From: Acidobacteria bacterium OLB17
Lineage (GTDB): Bacteria > Acidobacteriota > Blastocatellia > Pyrinomonadales > Pyrinomonadaceae
NCBI GenBank assembly: GCA_001567505.1
Contig: LLEU01000020.1
Span: forward strand, 1 to 64,000
Reading direction: 5' to 3'
Length of the DNA stretch: 64,000 nucleotides
The position numbers and the translations under genes were made by a program. The notes below the pieces were generated by a model that was not told the origin of the DNA, searched no databases, and was given only the letters and a program-made list of their open reading frames with translations. Positions 43,635 through 51,739 of the stretch are shown here, piece by piece (position 1 is the first letter of the stretch; the number at the start of each line of letters is the position of its first letter).

Positions 43635-44999
43635 CTATTGGGCTGATGCGACCGGAATGTCGGTGCTTACGCCGAAGTATCTATATTCGACGCTGCCGTC
43701 CGAACTGCGAAGTATGTACCAGACGCCGCTGCGATAGACGGCAAGGTCCGTCTTGCCGTCGCCGTCATAATCTGCGGGGGCAAGCACGTCGGTCGAAATT
43801 CCCCATTTCAGGATATGTACCGAGGAATCCGAGCTGTAGCGGATGTACCACATACCTTCCGCCGGGCGGAAAACTGCGTAATCCGTAGCGCCGTCGCCGT
43901 CATAATCGCCCGGCACAGGCTTGTCGTTCGCCGTACCGAAAGGCTGCACAAGGTATTGCCCGGTGCTGCTCTGCATTATGTGCCAGGTGCCGTCCGTCGG
44001 GCGGAAAACGCTGACATCCGAGATGCCGTCCCCGTCAAAATCAGCATTTGACGGATTCGGATCGGGAAGGCGGTTTCGCGTCATCACCCAAACGTCGCCG
44101 GACGGGTTGCCGTTGCCTCCGATCTCGCTTCCCGGACGACTGGAACCGACGACCATCTGTTTGCCGTCCCACGAGAGCGATGCACGCGTGTCCCCGGCAG
44201 CACTATTGATCGGAGCCGGAAGGTGAACGGGAGCTTCCCAGGGCACGGACGTGCTGCTTCGTTTTGCGGTCCAGATGTCGGGCCCGCCCAAGGTTCCCGG
44301 ACGTGTGGAATCGAAAACGATCTCGAGCCCGTCGTGACGCACGTTCGGCCGTGCGTCGTCGTATTCGGAATTCAGGCCGGGTGCAAGCTGCGCCGGCCCG
44401 AAATCCTCCGTGTAATAGATATCGAGCCCAATATCGCCGGGCGTGCGTCCGTTGGGGCGATCGCTCGCAAAATAAAGGACACCGTGGCCGTTCTCATCCT
44501 GAAAATATGACGGACTCCATTCGGCTCCTGAGCTGTTGATCTCGCAGCCGAGATTTTCCGGCGTCTGCCAGGCTCCGTCCTTGAACTTGGTGAAGTAAAT
44601 ATCCCCACCGCCGCATGCTCCCGGATCCGGCCGCGTTGAAATAAAAAAGAACATATTCCCGGGCGCCGGCGACGGACAGAAATCGTCCGACGCGCTGTTG
44701 ATCGGTGCCCCGACGTTCGTGAACGCGCCCCACGGAGCATCCGTGCTTGCACGGGTCGAGACCCAAATATCCTGGCCGCCCATACCGCCCGGACGATTCG
44801 AAGCGATGTAGAAACTGAGTCCGTCCGGAGCCTGGATCGGGCAGCCGTCCCCGTATGGCGTGTTGAACTCGGTGCTGGTGCCCGGAATGGATTCCATATT
44901 TACGGGATCCGACCAAGCGGAAAAGCGTTGGCCGAGGGCCGGCGACAACGCAAATATCGTGACGGTCGCCACGAGCAGGGCCTGAAATACGCGATTCAT
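43635..44999 (-). CDS. Secreted PD40/WD40-like and FG-GAP repeat protein
   Basis: 454 residues from ATG 44999, with AGGAGG upstream. Signal peptide about 1-21 (LSPALGQ). Residues about 25-320 are a TolB/PD40-like propeller (SFYIASNRPGGMGGQDIWVSTR, FYIS-type repeats: FFFISTRPDPGACGGGDIYF, LYFASDRPNGRTPGDIGLD, IVFDSTRPGTLGGPDIW, MVVGSSRPGSE). Residues about 325-450 hold three FG-GAP units with D-x-D-G-[DA]-x-x-D loops and a fourth partial. It matches the truncated repeat protein at the window start. A cell-surface location is inferred. Confidence 0.85.
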   Translation of the reverse strand: MNRVFQALLVATVTIFALSPALGQRFSAWSDPVNMESIPGTSTEFNTPYGDGCPIQAPDGLSFYIASNRPGGMGGQDIWVSTRASTDAPWGAFTNVGAPINSASDDFCPSPAPGNMFFFISTRPDPGACGGGDIYFTKFKDGAWQTPENLGCEINSSGAEWSPSYFQDENGHGVLYFASDRPNGRTPGDIGLDIYYTEDFGPAQLAPGLNSEYDDARPNVRHDGLEIVFDSTRPGTLGGPDIWTAKRSSTSVPWEAPVHLPAPINSAAGDTRASLSWDGKQMVVGSSRPGSEIGGNGNPSGDVWVMTRNRLPDPNPSNADFDGDGISDVSVFRPTDGTWHIMQSSTGQYLVQPFGTANDKPVPGDYDGDGATDYAVFRPAEGMWYIRYSSDSSVHILKWGISTDVLAPADYDGDGKTDLAVYRSGVWYILRSSDGSVEYRYFGVSTDIPVASAQ

Positions 45000-45383
45000 T
45001 TTGTTTATCCTCCTGTGTTTGTGCTCGGTTATCGGATATCGATACGGAAACCGCGGACACACGGCCTTGGGTTCCGGTTCCTATTAAGAGAAGCGGCCTT
45101 CTCCGCGTATTGGAAAACCTTCTGCGGGTGACTATGCCGCTTTTGCCGGGCCGAAGTCCTTGACGAAAGTTCTTCGTTTGTTCGTTTTTTCTTCTTCGGA
45201 CGGTAAAAGGCTGGAATCAGCGTGAAAAATGTGGAATCGGGCAAAGGATAGGGCTTTTTGCGGGTGACGTGTGAACGCGTTTTTTTTCCGAGATTTTCCG
45301 GCAAAAGGCCCAAAGCCGTTACGTCACGCTTTCGGATCCAGGTGACTGGATCTCTATTCGTCAATAAATAGAGGAGAAATTAA
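45000..45383. other. Intergenic region between divergent secreted-protein genes
   Basis: 384 bp with no gene. It contains T-rich tracts and two copies of TGCGGGTGAC (near 45123-45132 and 45256-45265). GAGGAG at 45371-45376 is the ribosome-binding site of the plus-strand gene. No confident promoter or RNA was identified. Confidence 0.4.
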
Positions 45384-46279
45384 ATGAAGATAAAGGATCT
45401 TTTTGTGCTTGCGGCGGTATTTGCAATGTCGGCCGCCGCCTTCGGGCAAGCCCGGTTCGGAGACGGCCGCTTATCGCCCGAAGAAATGAACCAGATCAGA
45501 CGCGAAGCACGCGAACCGATCGAGTTTGCTAAGAAAAACCCGCTGCTGGCTCCAATGAGCCGCACCAAGATAGCCGTCCCGAACGGGTCGGATCTTGCGA
45601 CCATTCCGTCGCCGTACGACGATCCGGATTCTTTCGGCCAGAACGTAAAATTCTACGGCTCGCTCTATGCCGGCACGGTCTATATCTATCACAGTTGCGA
45701 CCCGCAGGTCCTTTTGAATGACCTCGGCCTTACGCTGGCGGCCGATGACAAATGCATCGTTCACAATCCGCCGTCAGCCCCGATGAACCAGACACAGGTG
45801 CTCTACGACCCGGCTTGGGAATACACGATCCCGAAGAATACCGTCTCGAACACCCTCTATATCCTTACGAACAACAATCCGGCTTTGACGCCGCGGACCC
45901 GAACGGCAATCCAGGGCAGTACACAGTGTTTTACACACCTGTTGTCACGTTCGTAAGCACCGCCCTGAACGACCCGCTCGCGATCGATCCCGGGACCGGC
46001 CAGCCTATGAACGGGCAGTACACCACGTCCCTCACGGGTTCGAATCTGGTTACGCGCACCCTCGGCGCAAATGATTTCGCCAGCGAATACCGCAGCTACG
46101 GAGCAGTCCCTAGCCGCGGCTTCTCGCGCTCATACTGGCGTGCCGTCGGCCTGCCGGAGAGCGTGATCAACAAGCTCTTCAACCGAAAGATGTCCCTCAG
46201 GTTTGGAATTCGCGTTCGGGTGACCGGAGCCGTGAATTTCGGCCAATTCTACTACTCGATGAGAATGCTCGGCGACTAG
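45384..46279 (+). CDS. Secreted hypothetical protein (frameshifted)
   Basis: About 298 residues after adding a G at 45881-45882; the repaired junction reads NNNPGFDAADPNGNPGQY. Signal peptide 1-22 (MSAAAFGQA). The mature protein is Asn/Pro/Gly rich (PLLAPMSRTKIAVPNGSDLA, FYGSLYAGTVYIYH), with a C-terminal FGIRVRVTGAVNFGQFYYSM. No known domain was recognised. A strong terminator follows. Confidence 0.6.
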
Positions 46280-46300
46280 TTCCTCGCATTTCGAAGGAAC

Positions 46301-46336
46301 AAAAAGGCGGCCGTTTCTGCGGCCGCCTCTTTTTAT
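46301..46336. terminator. Bidirectional intrinsic terminator
   Basis: A perfect 9-bp stem (46305-46313 with 46320-46328), 6-nt loop and T tract on the plus strand (CTTTTTATT), A5 upstream. It lies between the convergent secreted-protein genes. Confidence 0.9.
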
Positions 46337-46363
46337 TTGCCAAAATTCCCGCGAGAATCTTGG

Positions 46364-46990
46364 TCAATCGCGGGTTTCGTGTTCGAGCGGAAGGCTGATG
46401 ACCGTGCGATAGATCTGCGGTGAATCCGTAACAATGTCCTTCGACGCCGAAACGCCCTTCGCGGACGCCGTAACACGCACCTTTTCAACATTCATCAGCC
46501 CGTTGAATTCGAATTCGCCGGCGTCGTTCGTGTAAACCGTCTGGATCTTTCGCGTTGAACCGTCGCTCTTCACCTCAAAAAGATCGACCGGAGCACCGCG
46601 GACACTAAGATTTGCCTTGTCGAAAACGATCCCTTTGACGAGGATCAGCTCGCCGCGGTCGCGTGTCATCAGAAGGTTGCTTCCGAGGTCGCGAATGTCG
46701 TTCGGCTTGACCTTCACGTCGTATTTCACGCCCGTGCCGTAGCCTTTAGCGTCAAACGCGATGTTGTACGTGCCCGGTTCGAGCGAGAGCGTAAAACGGC
46801 CCTTGCTGTCCGAGGTGGTCGAGCGGACGACCTTGCCATCTACGCGTGCCGTAACGGTCACGTTCGGGATCGACTTCTGATCGATGTCGCGCACCCTGCC
46901 CTTTACGCCGCTTGTTTGTGCGAAAGCGGCAAGCGGGAACGCAAGGCCGATCAGGAGAAGCGTGTTGAGAATTGATCTATGCTTTTGCAT
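46364..46990 (-). CDS. Secreted carboxypeptidase-regulatory-like (CnaB-type) protein
   Basis: 208 residues from ATG 46990. Signal peptide about 1-25 (LAFPLAAFAQTSG). Residues about 28-110 form a CnaB/CarbopepD_reg-like beta-sandwich (VKGRVRDIDQKSIPNVTVTA, DSKGRFTLSLEPGTYNIAFDAKGYG), then a second (about 120-205: VKGIVFDKANLSVRGAPVDLF, NDAGEFEFNGLMNVEKVRV). Such folds bind or space proteins in the envelope. It overlaps the upstream epimerase gene by 14 bp, so is probably co-transcribed. Confidence 0.75.
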   Translation of the reverse strand: MQKHRSILNTLLLIGLAFPLAAFAQTSGVKGRVRDIDQKSIPNVTVTARVDGKVVRSTTSDSKGRFTLSLEPGTYNIAFDAKGYGTGVKYDVKVKPNDIRDLGSNLLMTRDRGELILVKGIVFDKANLSVRGAPVDLFEVKSDGSTRKIQTVYTNDAGEFEFNGLMNVEKVRVTASAKGVSASKDIVTDSPQIYRTVISLPLEHETRD

Positions 46991-47969
46991 TCTGCAAATT
47001 GTCGGGCCTTTCTTTTCGGAATTCGGCCGCAACATCATTGATGATGTCATCCAGCGTTCGGGTTGGCTTGTAACCGATCAGCCGAGCGGCTTTTTCAAGG
47101 CTCGGGACGCGTCGGGCCATATCCTCGAAGCCTTCGCCATAGACCTCGTCGTATGAAAGATGTTTGATCTCGCTGGTGCTCGCGGTCAGGGCGATCGCAC
47201 GTTTTGCGAGGCCGTTTATCGACACTTCCTCGTCGTTGCCGAGGTTGATCACCTCACCGAAACATCGCGGATCCTCGAGCGCGGCGGTCAGGCCATTCAC
47301 GACATCGGCGACATGGCCGAAACAACGCGACTGCTCACCGTCGCCATACACGGGGATCGGTTCGTTCCTGAGTGCCGCCTGCACAAAACGAGGCACGACC
47401 ATTCCGTACTGCCCTGTCTGTCGCGGGCCGACCGTATTGAATAGGCGAACGACGACGACCGGAAGCTGCGTTTCTTTCCAATGTGCGAGAGCGAGAAATT
47501 CGTCGAGCGTCTTTGCACAGGCGTAAGCCCAGCGGTGCTTGTCGGTCGCTCCCGTCAGCAGGTCGTCCTCCTCGCGGAAAGGAACCGAGACGCCTTTGCC
47601 GTAAACCTCCGACGTACTCGGCACAAGGACGCGTTTTCGGTAACGCGAGCAGAACCCAAGCACGACGTCCGTCCCGCGAAAGATCGTCTCGATCGTCTTT
47701 ACGGGCCGCTCCATAATGAGCCGGACGCCGACGGCACTCGCCATATGATAGACGCGGTCGGTCTCGCGAATGAGGCCTTCCATTAGGTCGGCGTTCAGCA
47801 CCGTATCGATAAGCAGGCGAAATCCCGGCTTTTCTTCGAGATGCGCGACATTCGCATAACGCCCGGTGGAGAGGTCGTCGATGACCGTGACCTCGTTGCC
47901 TTCGGCAAGAAGCTTGTCCGCCAGGTGGCTTCCGATAAATCCGGCTCCGCCGGTGATGAGGATCTTCAT
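46977..47969 (-). CDS. NAD-dependent epimerase/dehydratase (nucleotide-sugar)
   Basis: 330 residues from ATG 47969; in-frame upstream extension is unlikely. An extended [19 protein letters not shown] Rossmann loop at 7, VIDDLSTGR, TSEVYGKG near 125, RWAYACAKTLDEFLA giving the Tyr-x3-Lys pair (about 158-162), RLFNTVGPRQTGQYGMVVPRF and EVINLGNDEEVSI. It acts on a UDP- or dTDP-sugar (4-epimerase, or dehydratase related to GalE/RmlB). Substrate is not certain. Paired with the UXS at 49064 it could supply sugars to nearby polysaccharide synthesis. Confidence 0.85.
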   Translation of the reverse strand: MKILITGGAGFIGSHLADKLLAEGNEVTVIDDLSTGRYANVAHLEEKPGFRLLIDTVLNADLMEGLIRETDRVYHMASAVGVRLIMERPVKTIETIFRGTDVVLGFCSRYRKRVLVPSTSEVYGKGVSVPFREEDDLLTGATDKHRWAYACAKTLDEFLALAHWKETQLPVVVVRLFNTVGPRQTGQYGMVVPRFVQAALRNEPIPVYGDGEQSRCFGHVADVVNGLTAALEDPRCFGEVINLGNDEEVSINGLAKRAIALTASTSEIKHLSYDEVYGEGFEDMARRVPSLEKAARLIGYKPTRTLDDIINDVAAEFRKERPDNLQNAKA

Positions 47970-48004
47970 ATCTTTCTGGTTAACCCGCGATCTCCAATTA
48001 AATT

Positions 48005-48100
48005 CCGTGAGGCTGAGCTTTCTCGCAAGAGGCAATTGTATAATAGATTGAGGGATTTTGCCCCACCTAAAATAAGGTGTCTTGGCATCTTGCCTCACGG
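48005..48100. repeat. 96-bp element bounded by 9-bp inverted repeat
   Basis: CCGTGAGGC (48005-48013) and GCCTCACGG (48092-48100) pair perfectly around 78 bp in the divergent region between the epimerase and glycosyltransferase genes. It encloses a plus-strand TATAAT. Could be a long-range regulatory hairpin or a small mobile element. Confidence 0.4.
48039..48044 (+). promoter_or_regulatory. -10 element of glycosyltransferase promoter
   Basis: A perfect TATAAT at 48039-48044. The -35 match is weak (TGAGCT region). The start would be near 48051, 58 nt upstream of the ATG at 48109. Confidence 0.4.
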
Positions 48101-48108
48101 GTCTCTCA

Positions 48109-49050
48109 ATGCGGCTATTTAATCCAAGAAGGTTCGCGGTCGAAAGATTGCTTTCGCGCAGTATTCCCCGCGTTGTGAATCCAAAATGGAAGGTTTCTCT
48201 AGGCGATCCGGCGCGAATGGCCTTCCGCTGGCCCGCAAAGTACGAGTGGGATGAAGCGAGCGATTGGGTAGAGCTTTTGCGGTTTGGGTTCACGAGATAT
48301 TTGCCGGTTGAAACGGTTGACGATATACCACAGCCATATAAGGGCACGGTCGTGTTCGAGGCCGTCTTCGATGGTTCATCGCATCGGATCGCCATTGGCT
48401 ATTCGGATTATTTGGCGATCGACGAAGACTGTGCTGACAGTTGCGATCTGTATTTCAAGATGCAGTTCGACAAGCGAGGCTACGGGCGGAGCAACGTGAT
48501 CCCCGGCGGTTATGTGCCGGACGGAAAGCGTTTGTATTTTTACCTGAAACGGCTGCGAAAGCTTAAGGACAAGCGCGACTATCGCTATGACGTCAACGCA
48601 CGGTTCAGCCTGAACTACGCCCCCGAAATACGCAGGAAGGCGATCGATCTGCTCTCGGGCCAGGAGCGCTTCGGTTTTGAAGGCGGCCTGAAGACGCTTC
48701 CATACATAGATTTCCTCAAAGAAGCGGCGCGGTCGAAGATCTGCGTCGATCTTCCCGGCCTTGGCCCGCTTTGCTTTCGCCTGATGAACTATCTCGCGAT
48801 CGGCACGTTCGTGATCGCATATCCGCACAAGAGCGTTCTCCACGTACCGCTCAAAGACCGCGAGCACATCGTTTACTGTAAGGAAGACTTTTCGGACCTC
48901 GTCGATCTATGCGAATACTACCTCGATCACAATGACGAACGAGAGAGAATTGCCTCGAACGCCCGCACGTTCTTTGACCTCAACCTGCACAAGGACAACC
49001 TTGTCCGATACTATCTCTCCGCGATCCTAAAGAATGTTGGGTCAAGTTGA
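48109..49050 (+). CDS. Glycosyltransferase-like hypothetical protein
   Basis: 313 residues from ATG 48109; a TTG 27 bp upstream extends the frame. Residues about 200-305 resemble the C-terminal domain of CgeB/Glyco_trans_1-type proteins: PYIDFLKEAARSKICVDLPG, LCFRLMNYLAIGTFVIAYPH, HIVYCKEDFSDLVDLCEYYLD, ASNARTFFDLNLHKDN. The N-terminal half has no clear motif. Placement between a sugar epimerase and a UDP-xylose synthase supports a glycan role. It converges on the UXS gene. Confidence 0.55.
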   Translation: MRLFNPRRFAVERLLSRSIPRVVNPKWKVSLGDPARMAFRWPAKYEWDEASDWVELLRFGFTRYLPVETVDDIPQPYKGTVVFEAVFDGSSHRIAIGYSDYLAIDEDCADSCDLYFKMQFDKRGYGRSNVIPGGYVPDGKRLYFYLKRLRKLKDKRDYRYDVNARFSLNYAPEIRRKAIDLLSGQERFGFEGGLKTLPYIDFLKEAARSKICVDLPGLGPLCFRLMNYLAIGTFVIAYPHKSVLHVPLKDREHIVYCKEDFSDLVDLCEYYLDHNDERERIASNARTFFDLNLHKDNLVRYYLSAILKNVGSS

Positions 49051-49063
49051 TGTCGTTTAACTC

Positions 49064-50023
49064 TCACCTGTTGCCGGACGCCGCGTCGGCGTTGACCGAC
49101 TTGCCAAAATACTCGACGGTCTTTTTTAATCCTTCGGCGAGAGGAACCTTTGGCTCCCAGCCGAGCAGTTTTTTTGCACGCTCGATGTTCGGTTGGCGTT
49201 GTTTCGGGTCGTCTTGGGGAAGCGGGAGGTATTCGATCTCGAGCTTTCGGCCGAGCGTCTCGCCGATCTTTTCGGCAAGTTCTTTCATCGTAAATTCGCC
49301 AGGATTCCCGATGTTGACCGGAAGGTGAATGTCGTCTGCCTCCGTGTTCATCAGCCGCACGAGGCCTTCGACCAGATCGCTCACGTAGCAGAACGAACGT
49401 GTCTGGGTTCCGTCGCCGTAGATCGTCAATTTCTCCCCGCGAAGCGCCTGAACGATGAAATTCGAAACGACGCGGCCGTCATTTTCAAGCATACGTGTCC
49501 CGTAAGTGTTGAAAATACGGACGATACGCGTATCAACTGAGCTCTGCCGATGGTAATCCATCATCAGTGTCTCAGCGACGCGTTTGCCTTCGTCATAGCA
49601 GCTCCGCAGGCCGATCGGGTTCACATTTCCCCAATAGCTCTCGACTTGCGGATGCTGGATCGGGTCGCCGTAAACCTCGCTCGTCGATGCCTGCAGTATG
49701 CGTGCCTTCACGCGTTTTGCGAGCCCGAGCATATTGATCGTGCCCATTACGTTGGTCTTTACGGTCTTGATCGGGTTGTACTGATAGTGGACGGGCGACG
49801 CCGGACACGCGAGATTGTAGATCTGATCGACCTCAAGGAGGATCGGCTCCGTGACGTCGTGCCGCACGAGTTCGAAACGCGGATGCGTCAAAAGGTGCTC
49901 GATGTTCGCTTTTCGCCCGGTGAAGAAATTGTCGAGGCAGATCACTTCGCCGCCGTCAGCGATAAGCCTTTCGCAAAGATGCGAGCCGATGAACCCGGCA
50001 CCGCCTGTAACAAGAATTCGCAT
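49064..50023 (-). CDS. uxs: UDP-glucuronate decarboxylase (UDP-xylose synthase)
   Basis: 319 residues. It converts UDP-glucuronate to UDP-xylose with bound NAD+. UXS hallmarks: [60 protein letters not shown], and [19 protein letters not shown] (Tyr and Lys of the active site), [23 protein letters not shown]. Full length for bacterial UXS (about 310-320). It is 18 bp downstream of the nucleotidyltransferase gene. A glucuronate-producing UDP-glucose dehydrogenase is not in the window. Confidence 0.93.
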   Translation of the reverse strand: MRILVTGGAGFIGSHLCERLIADGGEVICLDNFFTGRKANIEHLLTHPRFELVRHDVTEPILLEVDQIYNLACPASPVHYQYNPIKTVKTNVMGTINMLGLAKRVKARILQASTSEVYGDPIQHPQVESYWGNVNPIGLRSCYDEGKRVAETLMMDYHRQSSVDTRIVRIFNTYGTRMLENDGRVVSNFIVQALRGEKLTIYGDGTQTRSFCYVSDLVEGLVRLMNTEADDIHLPVNIGNPGEFTMKELAEKIGETLGRKLEIEYLPLPQDDPKQRQPNIERAKKLLGWEPKVPLAEGLKKTVEYFGKSVNADAASGNR

Positions 50024-50041
50024 TCAGAAATCTCCAAATCT

Positions 50042-50534
50042 CTACTGATCCGGCCCGTTCTCGACGGCAGCCCTAAGCGCATAGAGCTCCTTCAGTCCGG
50101 CTTTGTCCTTTTCGCGGCCGGCGGTCTCCTTGGCGATGATCAAACCGCCGATCGACAGCACTCTGACCTTGAAGCCGTCGAGGTCCATCTCCACAGAGTT
50201 CTCAAGAACCTTCGCATAGTCTCCGATGCCGGCAACCTCGCCCAAAAGGTCAATATCGCAGAGCGACGTTTTTGAAAGTAAAATTCGTGCCGTTCTGCAG
50301 AGTACTCCAATCCCAGACGAACGGCAGGCCCTCCGGAAATCCTCGCGGCCGCGGCTCAAGCGGCTTCAATGCCTCGGCAAGTTTCTCAAGGTTGGAACGC
50401 GTGCGGGAGCAACAAATATTGAGGTCCTGTGTCAGATAACTCGAACCGTGGCTGCGTAAGGCAACACCGCCAACAATCACGAATTCAACTTCCGCGGCGG
50501 CCAACATTTCGACGGCCTTGAACAAGCTGATCAA
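50042..50534 (-). CDS. Nucleotidyltransferase-fold protein (frameshifted)
   Basis: About 163 residues after removing an A from the T5 run 50269-50273. The N-terminal helix-strand reads MISLFKAVEMLAAAEVEFVIVGGVALRSHGS, with an NTase G-G-V-A-L core and downstream TQDLNICC, GEVAGIGDYAKVLENSVEMD, then LSIGGLIIAKETAGREKDK. The typical catalytic D-x-D appears as DLNI, so activity is uncertain. Similar MNT-type domains pair with toxins or antitoxins. It overlaps the small gene 50531-50749 by 4 nt. Confidence 0.6.
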
Positions 50535-50749
50535 CGGACATTCTCCTTGGTTTTTTGCCGTGCTCGTTTTAAGGCGGCCTCGAACCGGAGGAGGTCGTTG
50601 ACCGCCGAATCATTGTCCCGCAGCCGCTGAGCCGGGGACTTCCGCAGGTTCTCAACGAGCAGCGTCAGGTCAATGCCGAATTCGGCCGCCTCGGCGATCT
50701 TGCTGCCCGGACGCGGGTTGAGCAGTTTTTCCTCCGGTGTTCTTTTCAT
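50531..50749 (-). CDS. Small partner of nucleotidyltransferase, antitoxin-like
   Basis: 72 residues, mostly helical (AAEFGIDLTLLVENLRKSPAQRLRDNDSAVNDLLRFEAALKRARQKTKENVR). No known motif beyond a resemblance to short proteins next to MNT-type nucleotidyltransferases. ATGA overlap with the NTase gene (50531-50534) shows translational linkage. A toxin-antitoxin role is possible; nothing in the sequence shows it. Confidence 0.5.
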   Translation of the reverse strand: MKRTPEEKLLNPRPGSKIAEAAEFGIDLTLLVENLRKSPAQRLRDNDSAVNDLLRFEAALKRARQKTKENVR

Positions 50750-50758
50750 ACTCTTATT

Positions 50759-51595
50759 CTACGGCATTTCGAGGGCATTCTGGCGTCTTTCCGCCTTTTG
50801 CTCGTCGGTAAGGCGTTCATACCCGTAGATCGCGCTTTCCCAAGTTCCGTACATCGCGTTCGGAAGTACGATGTAATCCGTCCCGAACCGCAGCCGCGCT
50901 TTATCGACCTCCGCAAAGCGATCTTCGACCGACTTTTTCTCAAACGCGTTCGAAAGGTCGTCAAGGTTATCGCCAAACTGCATCACGATGCGGTATTTCT
51001 TACGAATGATGTCGCGGCGGGCCTCTTTGCTAGATTCCTTTTGGCGAAGCATCACGTTCTCGTCCGTGATGTCGTTAAATCCGACCTTCTTTAGATTCTC
51101 CATTGTGGCGGCCTTCTGCACTTCGTCGCGGTTCGAGACGTAAAAGATCTTCACGCCCCGCGAATGTGCGTAGTTCAGAAAATCGACTGCTCCCGGTATT
51201 GCCTTCGCCTTTCGCATCTCGCCCCACGCATACCAATCAGCGAGATTGAACGCCTTGTTGTTCCGGATGCCGTAGGCCTGAGCAGGCGAATTGTCGAGCA
51301 CCGTTTCGTCGATATCGACCATGATCGCACGCGGCATTTTCCGCTCGGCCTTCGTCAGGTGCTTGAGATTCTTCTTGTTGAAGTCCGCGTCGAGCCGAAG
51401 CCTCGCAATGTTGAAAGCCTGATAGCAAAGCGCACGATATTCGCCGGCCTTCTGCATATAAAGCACGGCGCCGATCTGGTACGAATTATCGACGGATGGA
51501 GCGGCCTTCTGCGCCGAAGAACCTGTGGCAAGATACGTTGCGCCCGACGCGACGGCCGCGAAGGTTAGTGCGAGAGCAAGGAATTTTAGTTTCAT
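50759..51595 (-). CDS. Class C acid phosphatase / lipoprotein e(P4)-like HAD
   Basis: 278 residues. Signal peptide about 1-28 (SGATYLATGSSAQ), without a lipobox Cys. HAD motif I DIDETVLDNSPAQA (about 92), motif II YVSNRDEVQK and motif IV FGDNLDDLS (Asp pair) are present, the e(P4)/class C signature. Such enzymes dephosphorylate nucleotide monophosphates in the periplasm or outer face. It sits 9 bp upstream of the small antitoxin-like gene. Confidence 0.88.
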   Translation of the reverse strand: MKLKFLALALTFAAVASGATYLATGSSAQKAAPSVDNSYQIGAVLYMQKAGEYRALCYQAFNIARLRLDADFNKKNLKHLTKAERKMPRAIMVDIDETVLDNSPAQAYGIRNNKAFNLADWYAWGEMRKAKAIPGAVDFLNYAHSRGVKIFYVSNRDEVQKAATMENLKKVGFNDITDENVMLRQKESSKEARRDIIRKKYRIVMQFGDNLDDLSNAFEKKSVEDRFAEVDKARLRFGTDYIVLPNAMYGTWESAIYGYERLTDEQKAERRQNALEMP

Positions 51596-51739
51596 AATCC
51601 GATTCTCGGCCCAAACACCGTGAGCCGAGAACGATTATAGTCCATTCGCCTTCGGAGAAAAGAACAAGCCGCACAGAACGACACAATCCGCACAAAATGC
51701 ACGATATGCACAAAACGTACCCTCGGACGCGTCGAAAGG

